From assembly GCF_018476525.1 (NCBI RefSeq), contig NZ_JAHCST010000024.1, positions 1-64,000 of the forward strand: a stretch of 64,000 nucleotides of DNA, read 5' to 3'. The position numbers and the translations under genes were made by a program. The notes beneath the pieces were generated by a model. It was not told the origin of the DNA and searched no databases. It worked only from the letters and a program-made list of their open reading frames with translations. This DNA is from Acrocarpospora catenulata. GTDB taxonomy: Bacteria > Actinomycetota > Actinomycetes > Streptosporangiales > Streptosporangiaceae. This document shows, piece by piece, positions 25,375 through 33,218 of the stretch. Positions within the stretch are counted from its first letter, which is position 1. Every line of letters begins with the position of its first letter.

Positions 25375-25994
25375 TGGGCAGGCGCCGCTGCCGCGACCTG
25401 GCTGACCTCGCGGGCGATCGGGAAGGCGTTGAGCACCCCGGCGCGCGCCAGAGCCCGGGTGATGACCCACCCGAGGCCCGCGCCGATCACGGCTGCCGAG
25501 ATGATGCCGCCGACGCCATTTGCGATCTTCCACCCCAGACTCCAGGTGGGGTGGTACAGGTTGACGCCCCAGAAGGACTGGAGGAAGGCGCCGAACGCGA
25601 TGCCGAGGGCCAGCATGGGGAGGCCCCACCGCTTCCAGCGGAACGCGGCGAGTACGAGCTCGATGCCGACGCCGTAGAGCAGGCCGGAAACCAGGGCGAT
25701 CACTGCGAACTGGTTGCCGAGCAGCAGTTCCACGGCGGCGGCGAGGACCTCGGTGAGCAGGGCCGCTCCTGGCCGCCGCACGATGGCGGCGCCGACGACC
25801 GCGGCGATCGTCCAGACGCCTCCGATGAGGCTGATCGTGGGCGGGAAAGCGACGAAGAGGGGGAACGCGAGGCCGTAGAGGTGGTCCCATCCCCAGAAGA
25901 TGACGCCGAAGGCGACAGCGAGGACGGCCGTGACGACGAAGTCGACCGTGCGCCAGGCCCAAGGACTCCTGACTGCCAGTTCACTGGTGGACAC
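25371..25994 (-). CDS. ECF transporter S component, YkoE-like (207 aa)
   Basis: Substrate-binding membrane subunit with five to six hydrophobic helices (VVTAVLAVAFGVIFWGWDHLY, ISLIGGVWTIAAVVGAAIV, LPMLALGIAFGAFLQ, IISAAVIGAGLGWVITRAL). The opening resembles YkoE, the hydroxymethylpyrimidine/thiamine-type S component. The GTG at 25994 has AGGAG upstream. No TPP riboswitch is visible in the leader. Control instead seems to be by the divergent FadR-type regulator, whose operator lies between the two starts. This and the monooxygenase neighbours leave room for a different, perhaps sulfur-containing, substrate. Confidence 0.85.
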   Translation of the reverse strand: MSTSELAVRSPWAWRTVDFVVTAVLAVAFGVIFWGWDHLYGLAFPLFVAFPPTISLIGGVWTIAAVVGAAIVRRPGAALLTEVLAAAVELLLGNQFAVIALVSGLLYGVGIELVLAAFRWKRWGLPMLALGIAFGAFLQSFWGVNLYHPTWSLGWKIANGVGGIISAAVIGAGLGWVITRALARAGVLNAFPIAREVSQVAAAAPAQ

Positions 25995-26030
25995 GTGTTG
26001 TCTCCTATTTTGGTAGGGAATACAGCTTAT

Positions 26031-26060
26031 AGTACATACACCTGAGCGCGGCTGTATACT
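26031..26060. promoter_or_regulatory. FadR-type operator, copy 1 (ECF operon / regulator promoter)
   Basis: AGTACATACACCTG, 8 bp, then TGTATACT. The half-sites are an imperfect inverted repeat. The same pair with identical spacing (22 bp between half-site starts) recurs at 29597-29625. It lies between the divergent S-component (25994) and regulator (26101) genes. Confidence 0.7.
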
Positions 26061-26100
26061 TGAACTCTCACATTTCGGCACGAGGGGAGATGCGTACACA

Positions 26101-26754
26101 GTGGTCGAAGTCGATGGGCCGGGCGCTGCGACCAAGCCCTATGACCTCATCAAGCAGGGAATTCTCCGTGGCGACCACGTGCCCGGCGACGTACTGACGG
26201 AGGGCGGCCTCGCCGAGAGCTTCGGCATCTCGCGCACCCCGATCCGGGAGGCGTTCCTCCGGCTGGAGCAGGATGGCCTGCTCGAACGGACGTCGCGTGG
26301 CATGCGAGTGCCGTCCCGCACGCTCGAAGAGGTGACGAACGCGTACGAGGCCTGCATCATCCTCGAACCGGAGACGACACGGCTCGCGGCGCACCGCATC
26401 CTGCCGCACGAGCTTCTGCGGTTGCGTGACCTGCTGGAGGAGGGCGAGCGGTTCGTCGATGCCGGCCAGCCGCCGTTCGAGGTCTTCGACCGATGGCACG
26501 CGGCGGTGTGGGACTGTTCCCACAACGATGTCATCATCACGACTTTGGTGCGGCTCTCCGCCCTGCTGTCCGGACTGCCGTCGCGCTCCTCGGACCCTGA
26601 CCACTGGCGCGCCGCCGCCCGCATGCACCAGGAGATCACCGATCTCCTCGGCCGCCATGAAGCGGACGCGGCCGCGGACATGATGCGCACCCATCTCGTC
26701 GGAGCCCGGGACGCCGTCATCCGCCACCTCGTGCGCACAGGATCGGGCACGTGA
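26101..26754 (+). CDS. GntR/FadR family transcriptional regulator (217 aa)
   Basis: Winged helix-turn-helix (YDLIKQGILRGDHVPGDVLTE, LAESFGISRTPIREAFLRLEQDGLLE) followed by an FCD effector domain with the metal/ligand residues spread over ACIILEPETTRL, FDRWHAAVWDCSHN and ARMHQEITDLL. It starts at GTG 26101, and its stop overlaps the GTG of the flavin monooxygenase (GTGA), so the two are co-expressed. The repeated dyad at both divergent promoters of the cluster is its probable binding site. Confidence 0.9.
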   Translation: MVEVDGPGAATKPYDLIKQGILRGDHVPGDVLTEGGLAESFGISRTPIREAFLRLEQDGLLERTSRGMRVPSRTLEEVTNAYEACIILEPETTRLAAHRILPHELLRLRDLLEEGERFVDAGQPPFEVFDRWHAAVWDCSHNDVIITTLVRLSALLSGLPSRSSDPDHWRAAARMHQEITDLLGRHEADAAADMMRTHLVGARDAVIRHLVRTGSGT

Positions 26755-28160
26755 GCGATCGGCTGCGCCTGTTCGCGCTGAAGCAGGCCACCCCAGGGCA
26801 CACCGGAATAGGACTGTGGCGTAATCCGCGCAGCCAGGCCCATCGCTACGGCGACCTGGACTACGCCATCGAGCTCGCACGTCAGCTGGAGGACGGCGGA
26901 TTCGACGGGGTCTTCTTCGCCGACGCTCCCGGTGTGCTCGACGTGTACCAGGGGCGGGTGGACCCGGCCCTGCGAGACGGACTTGGCACGCCTGCCGCGG
27001 ACCCGATCCCGATCGTCGCCGCGATGGCGGCCGTGACGACCCGGCTGGACCTCGCCGTGACGATGTCCACGAGCTACGTCCAGCCCTACGCGCTGGCTCG
27101 CACCATGGGGACCCTCGATCGCCTCAGCGGAGGGCGCATCGGCTGGAATATCGTCACCTCGGCGCTCGACTCCGGCGCCCGGAACCTCGGCCTGGGAGCG
27201 CTGCCGGCGCACGACGTGCGCTACGACATCGCTGAGGAGTTCATGGAAGCGGTGTACGGCGTGTGGGAGTCGAGCTGGGACGAGGACGCAGTGGTGCGCG
27301 ACACCCACAGCGGGGTGTACGTCGATCCGGCACGGGTCCGCCCGGTCGCCCATGCCGGCCGTGCCTTCCGCATTCCCGACGTCGGCCCGGTCGAGCCGTC
27401 GCCGCAACGCACCCCTGTGCTCTTCCAGGCCGGGAGCTCCGAACGGGGGCTACGGTTCGCCGGTCGTCATGCCGAGGGGGTCTTCTTGAGCGCGCACGAT
27501 CCGGCCCTCGTGGCTCGGCAGGTGCAGCGTGGGCGGAAAGCCCTCACCGAAGCCGGACGATCCCCGACCGATGCCGTGTTCCTGGCCAACGCGACGTTCG
27601 TCGTCGCGCCCACCGACGCGGAGGCCGCCCGGACCTATCGCGAGGAGTATCTCGCCTATGCCAGCCACGAAGGCGCGCTCGCCCGGTACAGCGCGCTCCT
27701 CGGTATCGACCTGAGCCAGCTCGACCCGGACGAGCCGCTCAAGGCCGAGGCCGCCAACGGCGGAGTGCCGGCGATTCAGGGGATCGTCGACGTCTTTACC
27801 CGACTGGATCCGGAATGCGTGTGGACACCCCGTGCCATCGGCGAGTTCGTCGCCATCGGGGGTGGGGGTCCGGTGATCGTCGGATCTCCGGGGACGGTAG
27901 CCGACCGGATCGAGGAGTGGACTCACCTCGCGGGTGTCGACGGATTCAACGTCGCTGATCCCCTCCCGGGTGTGACGCTGACCGCCGTCTGTGCGCACTT
28001 GATCCCGGAGCTTCGTCGACGCGGACTGGTGAGCACCCCGGACCCCGGGTTCGGCACCTTCCGGGAGCGGTTGTCAGGTCGCCGCGGGGCCCGTCTCCGG
28101 GCCCCGCACCCAGCCGCGGTCGCGCGCGGGGCTCACCCGATGGCGTCGTCGTCCGGGTAG
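26751..28160 (+). CDS. LLM-class flavin-dependent monooxygenase, NtaA/SnaA/DszA family, copy A (469 aa)
   Basis: TIM-barrel FMN-dependent monooxygenase: FALKQATPGHTGIGLWRNP at the N-terminus, GGFDGVFFADAPGVLDVYQG, SGGRIGWNIVTSALDSGARN, RYDIAEEFMEAVYGVWESSW, SPQRTPVLFQAGSSERGLRFAGRHAEGVFLS. These are the hallmark blocks of the NtaA/SnaA/DszA(SoxA) group, which oxidises nitrilotriacetate, sulfones or similar small molecules with FMNH2 from a separate reductase. It is coupled to the upstream regulator. It ends inside the convergent paralogue (28-bp overlap). No flavin reductase gene is nearby. Confidence 0.9.
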   Translation: MSDRLRLFALKQATPGHTGIGLWRNPRSQAHRYGDLDYAIELARQLEDGGFDGVFFADAPGVLDVYQGRVDPALRDGLGTPAADPIPIVAAMAAVTTRLDLAVTMSTSYVQPYALARTMGTLDRLSGGRIGWNIVTSALDSGARNLGLGALPAHDVRYDIAEEFMEAVYGVWESSWDEDAVVRDTHSGVYVDPARVRPVAHAGRAFRIPDVGPVEPSPQRTPVLFQAGSSERGLRFAGRHAEGVFLSAHDPALVARQVQRGRKALTEAGRSPTDAVFLANATFVVAPTDAEAARTYREEYLAYASHEGALARYSALLGIDLSQLDPDEPLKAEAANGGVPAIQGIVDVFTRLDPECVWTPRAIGEFVAIGGGGPVIVGSPGTVADRIEEWTHLAGVDGFNVADPLPGVTLTAVCAHLIPELRRRGLVSTPDPGFGTFRERLSGRRGARLRAPHPAAVARGAHPMASSSG

Positions 28161-29527
28161 CGGTGCCGCGCGGCAGGATGGTCGTCGCGCACTCGTGCCA
28201 TGCCGCCCCCGAAGATCCGTTCTCGTAGGGTCAGACCCGTCTTTCCCGAGGCCGGATCGGGGCGGCGGCCTCGAGCGACGAGCTCGGGCATCACCAGTTC
28301 GCCGAACTCGCGGAAGGACTGCCCCGGGATGATGTCGACGAGATTGAACCCGTCGATTCCGGCCTGCTCGCACCACCGTTCGAGCTCGTCGGCCACCTGC
28401 GCAGGGGAGCCGACGACGAAGGGTCCGAATCCTGCCAGCGCCATGTACTCGGCGACCTGTCGTGGCGTCCAGCGGCGGGAGGGATCGAGCTTGGTGAAGT
28501 TGGCCAGCACGCTCTGGATGCCCGGCGTTTCCGCGAATTCGAGCGGCTCGTCGAGATCGACCGCACCGAAGTCGACCTGAATCGTGCTCGCCAGTCGCGC
28601 GAGGTTGCCCTCGACGCTGGTCAGTCGCAGGTATTCCTCGTGCTTGGCCTGGGCCTCCCGCTCGGTCTCGCCCGTCACCACCGTGAGTGTCGAGATGAAA
28701 CGGAGACTGCCGGGATCGCGTCCGGCCTCGGCGGCCTGCGCACGGATGTCGTCGACGGTTCGCCGCAGCACATCGGGCCGCTGGGCGCTCACGAACACGA
28801 CTTCGGCGTGGCGCGCGGAGAATCGTTTCCCGCGCGCGGAGCTGCCGGCCTGGAAGATCAGCGGGGTGCGTTGCGGCGAGGGTTCGGCCAGGTGGATCCC
28901 GGTGACGTCGAAGTACCGGCCGTGGTGCTCGATTGGACGGACTCTGCGCGGCTCGACGTAGACACCACTCGCCACGTCGGCGATCACGGCGTCGTCAGCC
29001 CAGCTTCCCTCCCAGAGCCGGTAGACGACCTCCATGAACTCCTCGGCGATGTCGTAACGCTCGTCATGGCTCACGGCTGGATCAATCCCGAGCCCTGCCA
29101 TCGCGCTGGGCACAAGTCCTGTCACCACGTTCCAGCCGATGCGTCCGTCGGTGAAATGGTCGAGGGTGCTCAACCGGCGCGCGAGCTCATAGGGCCGGTT
29201 GAACGACGTATTCAAGGTGAGGCCGAATCCCAGGCGCTCGGTCACCGCGGCCATGGCGGAGATGGCGAGACTCGGATCGGCTGAGGGCGTCTGCAGCCCC
29301 TCACGCAGCGCCTGATCCGGCGAGTTCTGGTAGACGTCGGCGGCGCCGAGCGAATCGGCGATGAACAACGCGTCGAAGTCGAAGCGCTCGAGTGTGCGAG
29401 CGGTCTCGATCCAGAAGTCCAGCTCACGGTAACGGCGGGCTCGACTGTCTGGATGCCGCCACAGGCCCGCGCTCGTGTGCGTGACCATCGCGGCCTTGAA
29501 GCCGTTGACGAGGATCGGTCGGGTCAT
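28133..29527 (-). CDS. LLM-class flavin-dependent monooxygenase, NtaA/SnaA/DszA family, copy B (464 aa)
   Basis: Paralogue of the preceding gene, on the opposite strand: MVTHTSAGLWRHPDSRARR, FDFDALFIADSLGAADVYQ, DGRIGWNVVTGLVPSAMAG, SPQRTPLIFQAGSSARGKRFSARHAEVVFVSAQ. The two differ clearly along their length, so they are not a recent duplication and probably act on different intermediates. The ATG at 29527 faces the rhodanese gene across a promoter region containing the shared FadR-type operator. The last 28 bp overlap the end of copy A. Confidence 0.9.
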   Translation of the reverse strand: MTRPILVNGFKAAMVTHTSAGLWRHPDSRARRYRELDFWIETARTLERFDFDALFIADSLGAADVYQNSPDQALREGLQTPSADPSLAISAMAAVTERLGFGLTLNTSFNRPYELARRLSTLDHFTDGRIGWNVVTGLVPSAMAGLGIDPAVSHDERYDIAEEFMEVVYRLWEGSWADDAVIADVASGVYVEPRRVRPIEHHGRYFDVTGIHLAEPSPQRTPLIFQAGSSARGKRFSARHAEVVFVSAQRPDVLRRTVDDIRAQAAEAGRDPGSLRFISTLTVVTGETEREAQAKHEEYLRLTSVEGNLARLASTIQVDFGAVDLDEPLEFAETPGIQSVLANFTKLDPSRRWTPRQVAEYMALAGFGPFVVGSPAQVADELERWCEQAGIDGFNLVDIIPGQSFREFGELVMPELVARGRRPDPASGKTGLTLRERIFGGGMARVRDDHPAARHRYPDDDAIG

Positions 29528-29596
29528 GCGTTCTCCGAGTACTCAACGAAGCTGACCCAGCGACAGTCGCCGGGCCAGCGTGTACGACTGCCATCA

Positions 29597-29625
29597 AGTA
29601 CATACACTTGGCACTTCATGTATAT
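29597..29625. promoter_or_regulatory. FadR-type operator, copy 2 (monooxygenase B / rhodanese promoter)
   Basis: AGTACATACACTTG, 8 bp, then TGTATAT. It matches the site at 26031-26060 in 13 of 14 bases of the first half-site and has the same spacing. It lies in the 184-bp divergent promoter. Confidence 0.7.
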
Positions 29626-29711
29626 CCTTTAGGTCAACAGAGTACAGGAATGGACGCCTACGGATCGGTGGACGTCCGTGTCCGCGTCCGATCGATGAGA
29701 AAGGCACTCCG

Positions 29712-30584
29712 ATGGCCCGATATCCACAGCTCATCAGTGGCGAGGGACTGCTTGCCGTACTCGACGACCCCGACCTCGTGATCGCGGACGTCCGGGTACG
29801 TTACGTCGACGATGTCGCGCGGCCCGATCACGATCGGTATCTGGCAGGGCACGTTCCGGGCGCGGTGTTCGCCGACTTGCCGGGTGACTTCTCCGTCACC
29901 GCCGACGATGGACGTCAGTTCGGGCTGCCCGGCGCCGGCTCCTTCGCCGCCGCGGCGGGCGCACTCGGAGTCGGGCCTGGCCGGCACCTCGTCGTGTACT
30001 CCGAGGGCTGGCAGATCTGGGCGACCCGACTGTGGTGGCTGTTCCGCTACTACGGGTTCGACGACGTGAGCGTGCTAGACGGCGGCTTCCAAGGGTGGCT
30101 GGCCGACGGCCATCCGGTCGCCACCGGCCCCGAGAAGCCGCAGGAGCATGTTTTCGAGCCCCGCGAGCGCACCGAGCTTGTGGCTGATCACACAGAAGTC
30201 GAGCAGATCAGCCGTTCAGTGCGTGCCGGTCAGCTCGTGCACGCCCTACCCCGGGAGTTCTACGTCGGCGAGGTCGCCACGCACGGAAGCGTGTACGGCC
30301 GAATCCCCAACAGCGTCAACCTCCCGTGGCCGACGACCGCGGACGTCGACACCGGCCGCTACGTTCCTCGTGACGAGATCCGTCAAGCGGCGCAAGCGCA
30401 CCTGCTCCCCGAGGGGGAGGGAGATGTCGTGGCCTACTGCGGTGCGGGCGTCTCAGCCACCGGCCTCATCTTCGGGCTCTCGCTCATCGGCCGCGATGAC
30501 GTCAGGCTGTACGACGGCTCTCTCAACGAGTGGTCGCGAGCACTCGGCAAGCCAGTGGAGCGCGGGGAGCCACGGTCCGATTGA
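29712..30584 (+). CDS. Sulfurtransferase, two rhodanese domains (290 aa)
   Basis: Thiosulfate/3-mercaptopyruvate sulfurtransferase type. The N-terminal rhodanese-like domain (VIADVRVRYVDDV, GHVPGAVFADL, DVSVLDGGFQGW) is catalytically inactive, with Ser at the active-site loop (YSEGWQIWA). The C-terminal domain carries the cysteine in YCGAGVSATGLIFGL. The ATG at 29712 follows AAAGG. It transfers sulfane sulfur to cyanide or another acceptor. Next to two sulfone/sulfonate-type monooxygenases it suggests handling of sulfur released from an imported compound. Confidence 0.9.
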   Translation: MARYPQLISGEGLLAVLDDPDLVIADVRVRYVDDVARPDHDRYLAGHVPGAVFADLPGDFSVTADDGRQFGLPGAGSFAAAAGALGVGPGRHLVVYSEGWQIWATRLWWLFRYYGFDDVSVLDGGFQGWLADGHPVATGPEKPQEHVFEPRERTELVADHTEVEQISRSVRAGQLVHALPREFYVGEVATHGSVYGRIPNSVNLPWPTTADVDTGRYVPRDEIRQAAQAHLLPEGEGDVVAYCGAGVSATGLIFGLSLIGRDDVRLYDGSLNEWSRALGKPVERGEPRSD

Positions 30585-30587
30585 GCG

Positions 30588-30619
30588 GGGATGCCTGGCC
30601 GCTCAGGACCAGGCATCCC
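30588..30619. terminator. Bidirectional hairpin between convergent genes
   Basis: GGGATGCCTGG (30588-30598) and CCAGGCATCCC (30609-30619) form a perfect 11-bp stem with a 10-nt loop, in the gap between the convergent rhodanese and CHAP genes. It has no T-run, as is common for actinobacterial hairpin terminators. Confidence 0.7.
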
Positions 30620-30651
30620 GTCGGACATGATCTGGGCCGGCAGGATGCCGT

Positions 30652-31872
30652 TCAGGCCCGGTGCGCGCCCCGGGGGCGGGTGTAGCGGTAGGCGGCGGCG
30701 GCTCCGGCCACGAAGAGCAGCAGCAGGGCCAGCACCACGGAGACCGGCACTAGTGGCTGGGGGACGGTGGAGGCGGTGTTGCGCAGGCTCGGCGTGGCCA
30801 CGGCCTCGGACACCGCGTCGGACAGCGCCACCAATGGCGCCTCGGGTGCCACGGTGGAGGTGCCCGAGGCCTTCGCCGGGGTGATGGCGCAGATCTGGGC
30901 CACCTTGCCGGGTTCGGCGGTGGGGAACTTCAGGGTGGGCGGGGCGGGGGCGGACTTGTCGTTGACGGAGTAGGCGCCGGTGGAGAAGGGCAGGGGGGCG
31001 CCCTTCTTGCCGAGTCCCGCACCCCATTTGGTGATGACGTAGTCGACCTTGATGTGGCCCGCGCCGCCGTTGCCGGTCACGGTCAGGTTGCCGTGGTTCC
31101 AGGTGCCGCCGGTGAGCTCGGCGAAGGTCTTGCCGTCCAGGTCGAGCATGACGCCGCTGCTGGAGGGGGTGCCCGGGCCGCGGTCGCCGACGAAGAAGGG
31201 GGCCTTCTTGCCGTTGTGGACGACGTAGCCCTCGGTGCCCATCGGCCAGCTGGGGCTGGCGGCCAGGCCCTTCTGCATGGGTTTGCCGGAGGCGGGGTGG
31301 CCGGTGTCGCCGTTGCGCCCGGAGCCGTCGTCCCAGAAGTAGGACGCCGTGGTGGTGCCCTTGTAGAGGGGGAGTTGGACCATGCGCGGCAGGCCGTAGC
31401 CGGTGAAGGCGGATTCCGGGCGGGTCACCCGCTGCACCGCGCCGTGCAGGGCCTCGATGGTGGTGACACGCCCGCCGGTGGCCTGCTCCACGATGCCGAC
31501 CTGGCCGTCCTTCTTGAGGAAGGCGACGGCGCCGCGCTCGGCGCTGCCGGACCAGGCGTGCTGGGCCTTGAACCAGGCCTGGTGGTCGGGGGTGTGGGCG
31601 AACTTGCCGACCGAGGTGGTGAGACCGGCCTGCTGACCGGCCCACGAGACGAAACTGTCGCACCAGGGGGCCTTGGCCAGGCTCGGGGAGGTGTCGGTGG
31701 CGGTGGCGTACCAGGCGCCGTACTTGCTCTTCTGTCCGTGATCAGCGCTGTAGCCCAGCTCCTGCCGGGCCGCGTTGAGCAGCTTGTCCGCAATGCTGGA
31801 AATGGGGGATCTCCTGGGGATAGGGGATGGGTCACGGTTTAGTAACCGGACATTAAGCCACTTTCCGCTCAC
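30652..31872 (-). CDS. CHAP domain protein with C-terminal membrane anchor
   Basis: The N-terminal CHAP amidase/peptidase domain has the catalytic Cys in APWCDSFVSWAGQQAGL and the His in GQVGIVEQ/FAHTPDHQAW. A Gly/Ser-rich middle and a C-terminal hydrophobic segment (PVSVVLALLLLFVAGAAAA) with a basic tail follow. No signal peptide is seen, odd for a cell-wall hydrolase. The start is uncertain. The GTG at 31872 gives 23 extra residues without a good ribosome-binding site. AGGAG at 31811-31815 lies 7 nt before an in-frame ATT at 31803, so an ATT start is possible. An inverted repeat (CGGTT-TAGT-AACCG, 31835-31848) sits upstream. Confidence 0.75.
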   Translation of the reverse strand: MSGKWLNVRLLNRDPSPIPRRSPISSIADKLLNAARQELGYSADHGQKSKYGAWYATATDTSPSLAKAPWCDSFVSWAGQQAGLTTSVGKFAHTPDHQAWFKAQHAWSGSAERGAVAFLKKDGQVGIVEQATGGRVTTIEALHGAVQRVTRPESAFTGYGLPRMVQLPLYKGTTTASYFWDDGSGRNGDTGHPASGKPMQKGLAASPSWPMGTEGYVVHNGKKAPFFVGDRGPGTPSSSGVMLDLDGKTFAELTGGTWNHGNLTVTGNGGAGHIKVDYVITKWGAGLGKKGAPLPFSTGAYSVNDKSAPAPPTLKFPTAEPGKVAQICAITPAKASGTSTVAPEAPLVALSDAVSEAVATPSLRNTASTVPQPLVPVSVVLALLLLFVAGAAAAYRYTRPRGAHRA

Positions 31873-31973
31873 ACCCCAAGAAAAGCGGACATTCTTTACC
31901 TTTGGCCCAGGTGCCAGGTTTGGCCACAGCGCCGGTGAGCAGTGGGGTTTGGCGCGGTCGAAGGAGGCAGCAG

Positions 31974-32786
31974 ATGGTGAGCGCGAACCCCGTCAGACAG
32001 GTCGCCGGAGCGGCCAGGAGCGTGACAGAACACCCGGTGCTGGAGCGGCTGGCCAGGATCGGCTTCGCCGCCCGTGGTGTGCTGTACGCGCTGATCGGCC
32101 TGATCGCCCTCCAGGTCGGCCTGGGCTCCGGGCGCGGGGAGGCGGACAAGAGCGGCGCGATCCACCTGGTGGCCGCGCGCCCGCTGGGCGAGACGCTGCT
32201 GTGGATCATGGCGGCCGGGCTGGCCGCGCTGGCCCTCTGGCAGCTCGGCGAGGCCCTGTTCGGGCGCCCCGGCCGGTGGGAGCGCGCAGAGTCGGCCGGC
32301 AGGGCGGTCGTCTACGCCGCGCTGGTGTTCTCCATCACCGCCCTGCTGCTGGCCGGCAAGAGCGCCGGCTCGACCGACGACCAGTCGCGGGACGCGACCC
32401 GGTTACTCCTGGAGCTGCCCGCCGGTCAGCTGCTGGCCGGGCTGCTCGGCCTCGGGGTGGCCGCGCTCGGCGCGTACTGGATGTACGAGGGCTGGACGGA
32501 ACGGTTCATGCGTGACATGCGGGTCTCCGGCCCGCGTACCCGCGCCTCGGTGGTCAGGCTGGGCAAGGCCGGGTACCTGGCCCGGGGCGTGATCGCCGTC
32601 GCCGCCGGGGGCCTGATCGTCCAGGCCGCCCTGGCGTACGATCCGGAGCGGGCGGCCGGCATCGACGGCGCGCTCCGCTCGCTGGCCACCACGCCCCTCG
32701 GGCCCTGGCTGCTGGTCCTGGTCGCCTGCGGCCTGGTGCTGTTCGCCGTGTACTGCTTCGCCGAGGCGCGCTGGCACCGGACCTGA
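31974..32786 (+). CDS. DUF1206 family membrane protein (270 aa)
   Basis: Three repeats of a two-helix module, each opening with a related motif: LARIGFAARGVLYALIGLIAL, ESAGRAVVYAALVFSITALLL and LGKAGYLARGVIAVAAGGLIV. This gives six membrane helices, the DUF1206 architecture. The function is unknown. The ATG at 31974 is chosen because AAGGAGG lies 6 nt upstream. It is divergent from the CHAP gene. Confidence 0.88.
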   Translation: MVSANPVRQVAGAARSVTEHPVLERLARIGFAARGVLYALIGLIALQVGLGSGRGEADKSGAIHLVAARPLGETLLWIMAAGLAALALWQLGEALFGRPGRWERAESAGRAVVYAALVFSITALLLAGKSAGSTDDQSRDATRLLLELPAGQLLAGLLGLGVAALGAYWMYEGWTERFMRDMRVSGPRTRASVVRLGKAGYLARGVIAVAAGGLIVQAALAYDPERAAGIDGALRSLATTPLGPWLLVLVACGLVLFAVYCFAEARWHRT

Positions 32787-32789
32787 GCG

Positions 32790-33218
32790 TCAGCTCCCGA
32801 TCCGGGGCGGCGCGGGAACGGCCCCCATCAGCATGACCTCGGTGATCATGTCGTACGCGCTGTGCCAGGCCACCGCGAGCTCGTCGTGCCACCGGTCCCC
32901 GAGGGCCGCGGCCAGCGCCTCGAGGAGCACCGGGCGCACGGCCGTGTAGTGGCCGGCCCGCACGCCGTACCCGACATGCCGGGAGCCCAGCCCGCGCGCC
33001 CGGTCCACGAACCCGCCGAAGTCGGGGATGGCCCGGACGATCAGCTCCAGTTCGTCGGCGAACTTGCGCCGCAGTGCGGTCAGCTCGGCGGGGAACATCG
33101 CGCGCAGGTCCGGATGCCGCTCGAACAGCCGGGCGTAGAAGTCGTCGGCCACCTCGGCCAACCGGGACCGCAGCGCGACCACGCTCTGGGTCACCAAACC
33201 CACCTGCTCCGGAGTCAT
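32790..33218 (-). CDS. Single-domain globin (142 aa)
   Basis: Haem-binding globin of the flavohaemoglobin-like class: SRLAEVADDFYARLFERHPDLRAMF (helices A-C with the CD Phe), HVGYGVRAGHYTAVRPVLLEAL (F/G helices with proximal His) and WHSAYDMITEVML (helix H). No reductase domain is attached. It could bind O2 or NO. The start overlaps the stop of the 1162-aa kinase gene by 4 nt (ATGA), so the globin and the kinase are made together and may form a sensor pair. Confidence 0.88.
   Translation of the reverse strand: MTPEQVGLVTQSVVALRSRLAEVADDFYARLFERHPDLRAMFPAELTALRRKFADELELIVRAIPDFGGFVDRARGLGSRHVGYGVRAGHYTAVRPVLLEALAAALGDRWHDELAVAWHSAYDMITEVMLMGAVPAPPRIGS

Noticed and set aside
25995-26100. TPP riboswitch in front of the YkoE-like gene
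   Set aside because: The short leader lacks the CTGAGA-type and other conserved TPP blocks; instead it carries the FadR-type dyad.
31804-31973. ydaO (c-di-AMP) riboswitch upstream of the CHAP gene
   Set aside because: A GGGGTGTGAGC stretch looked suggestive, but the other conserved blocks are not found and the leader is too short and unstructured by eye.
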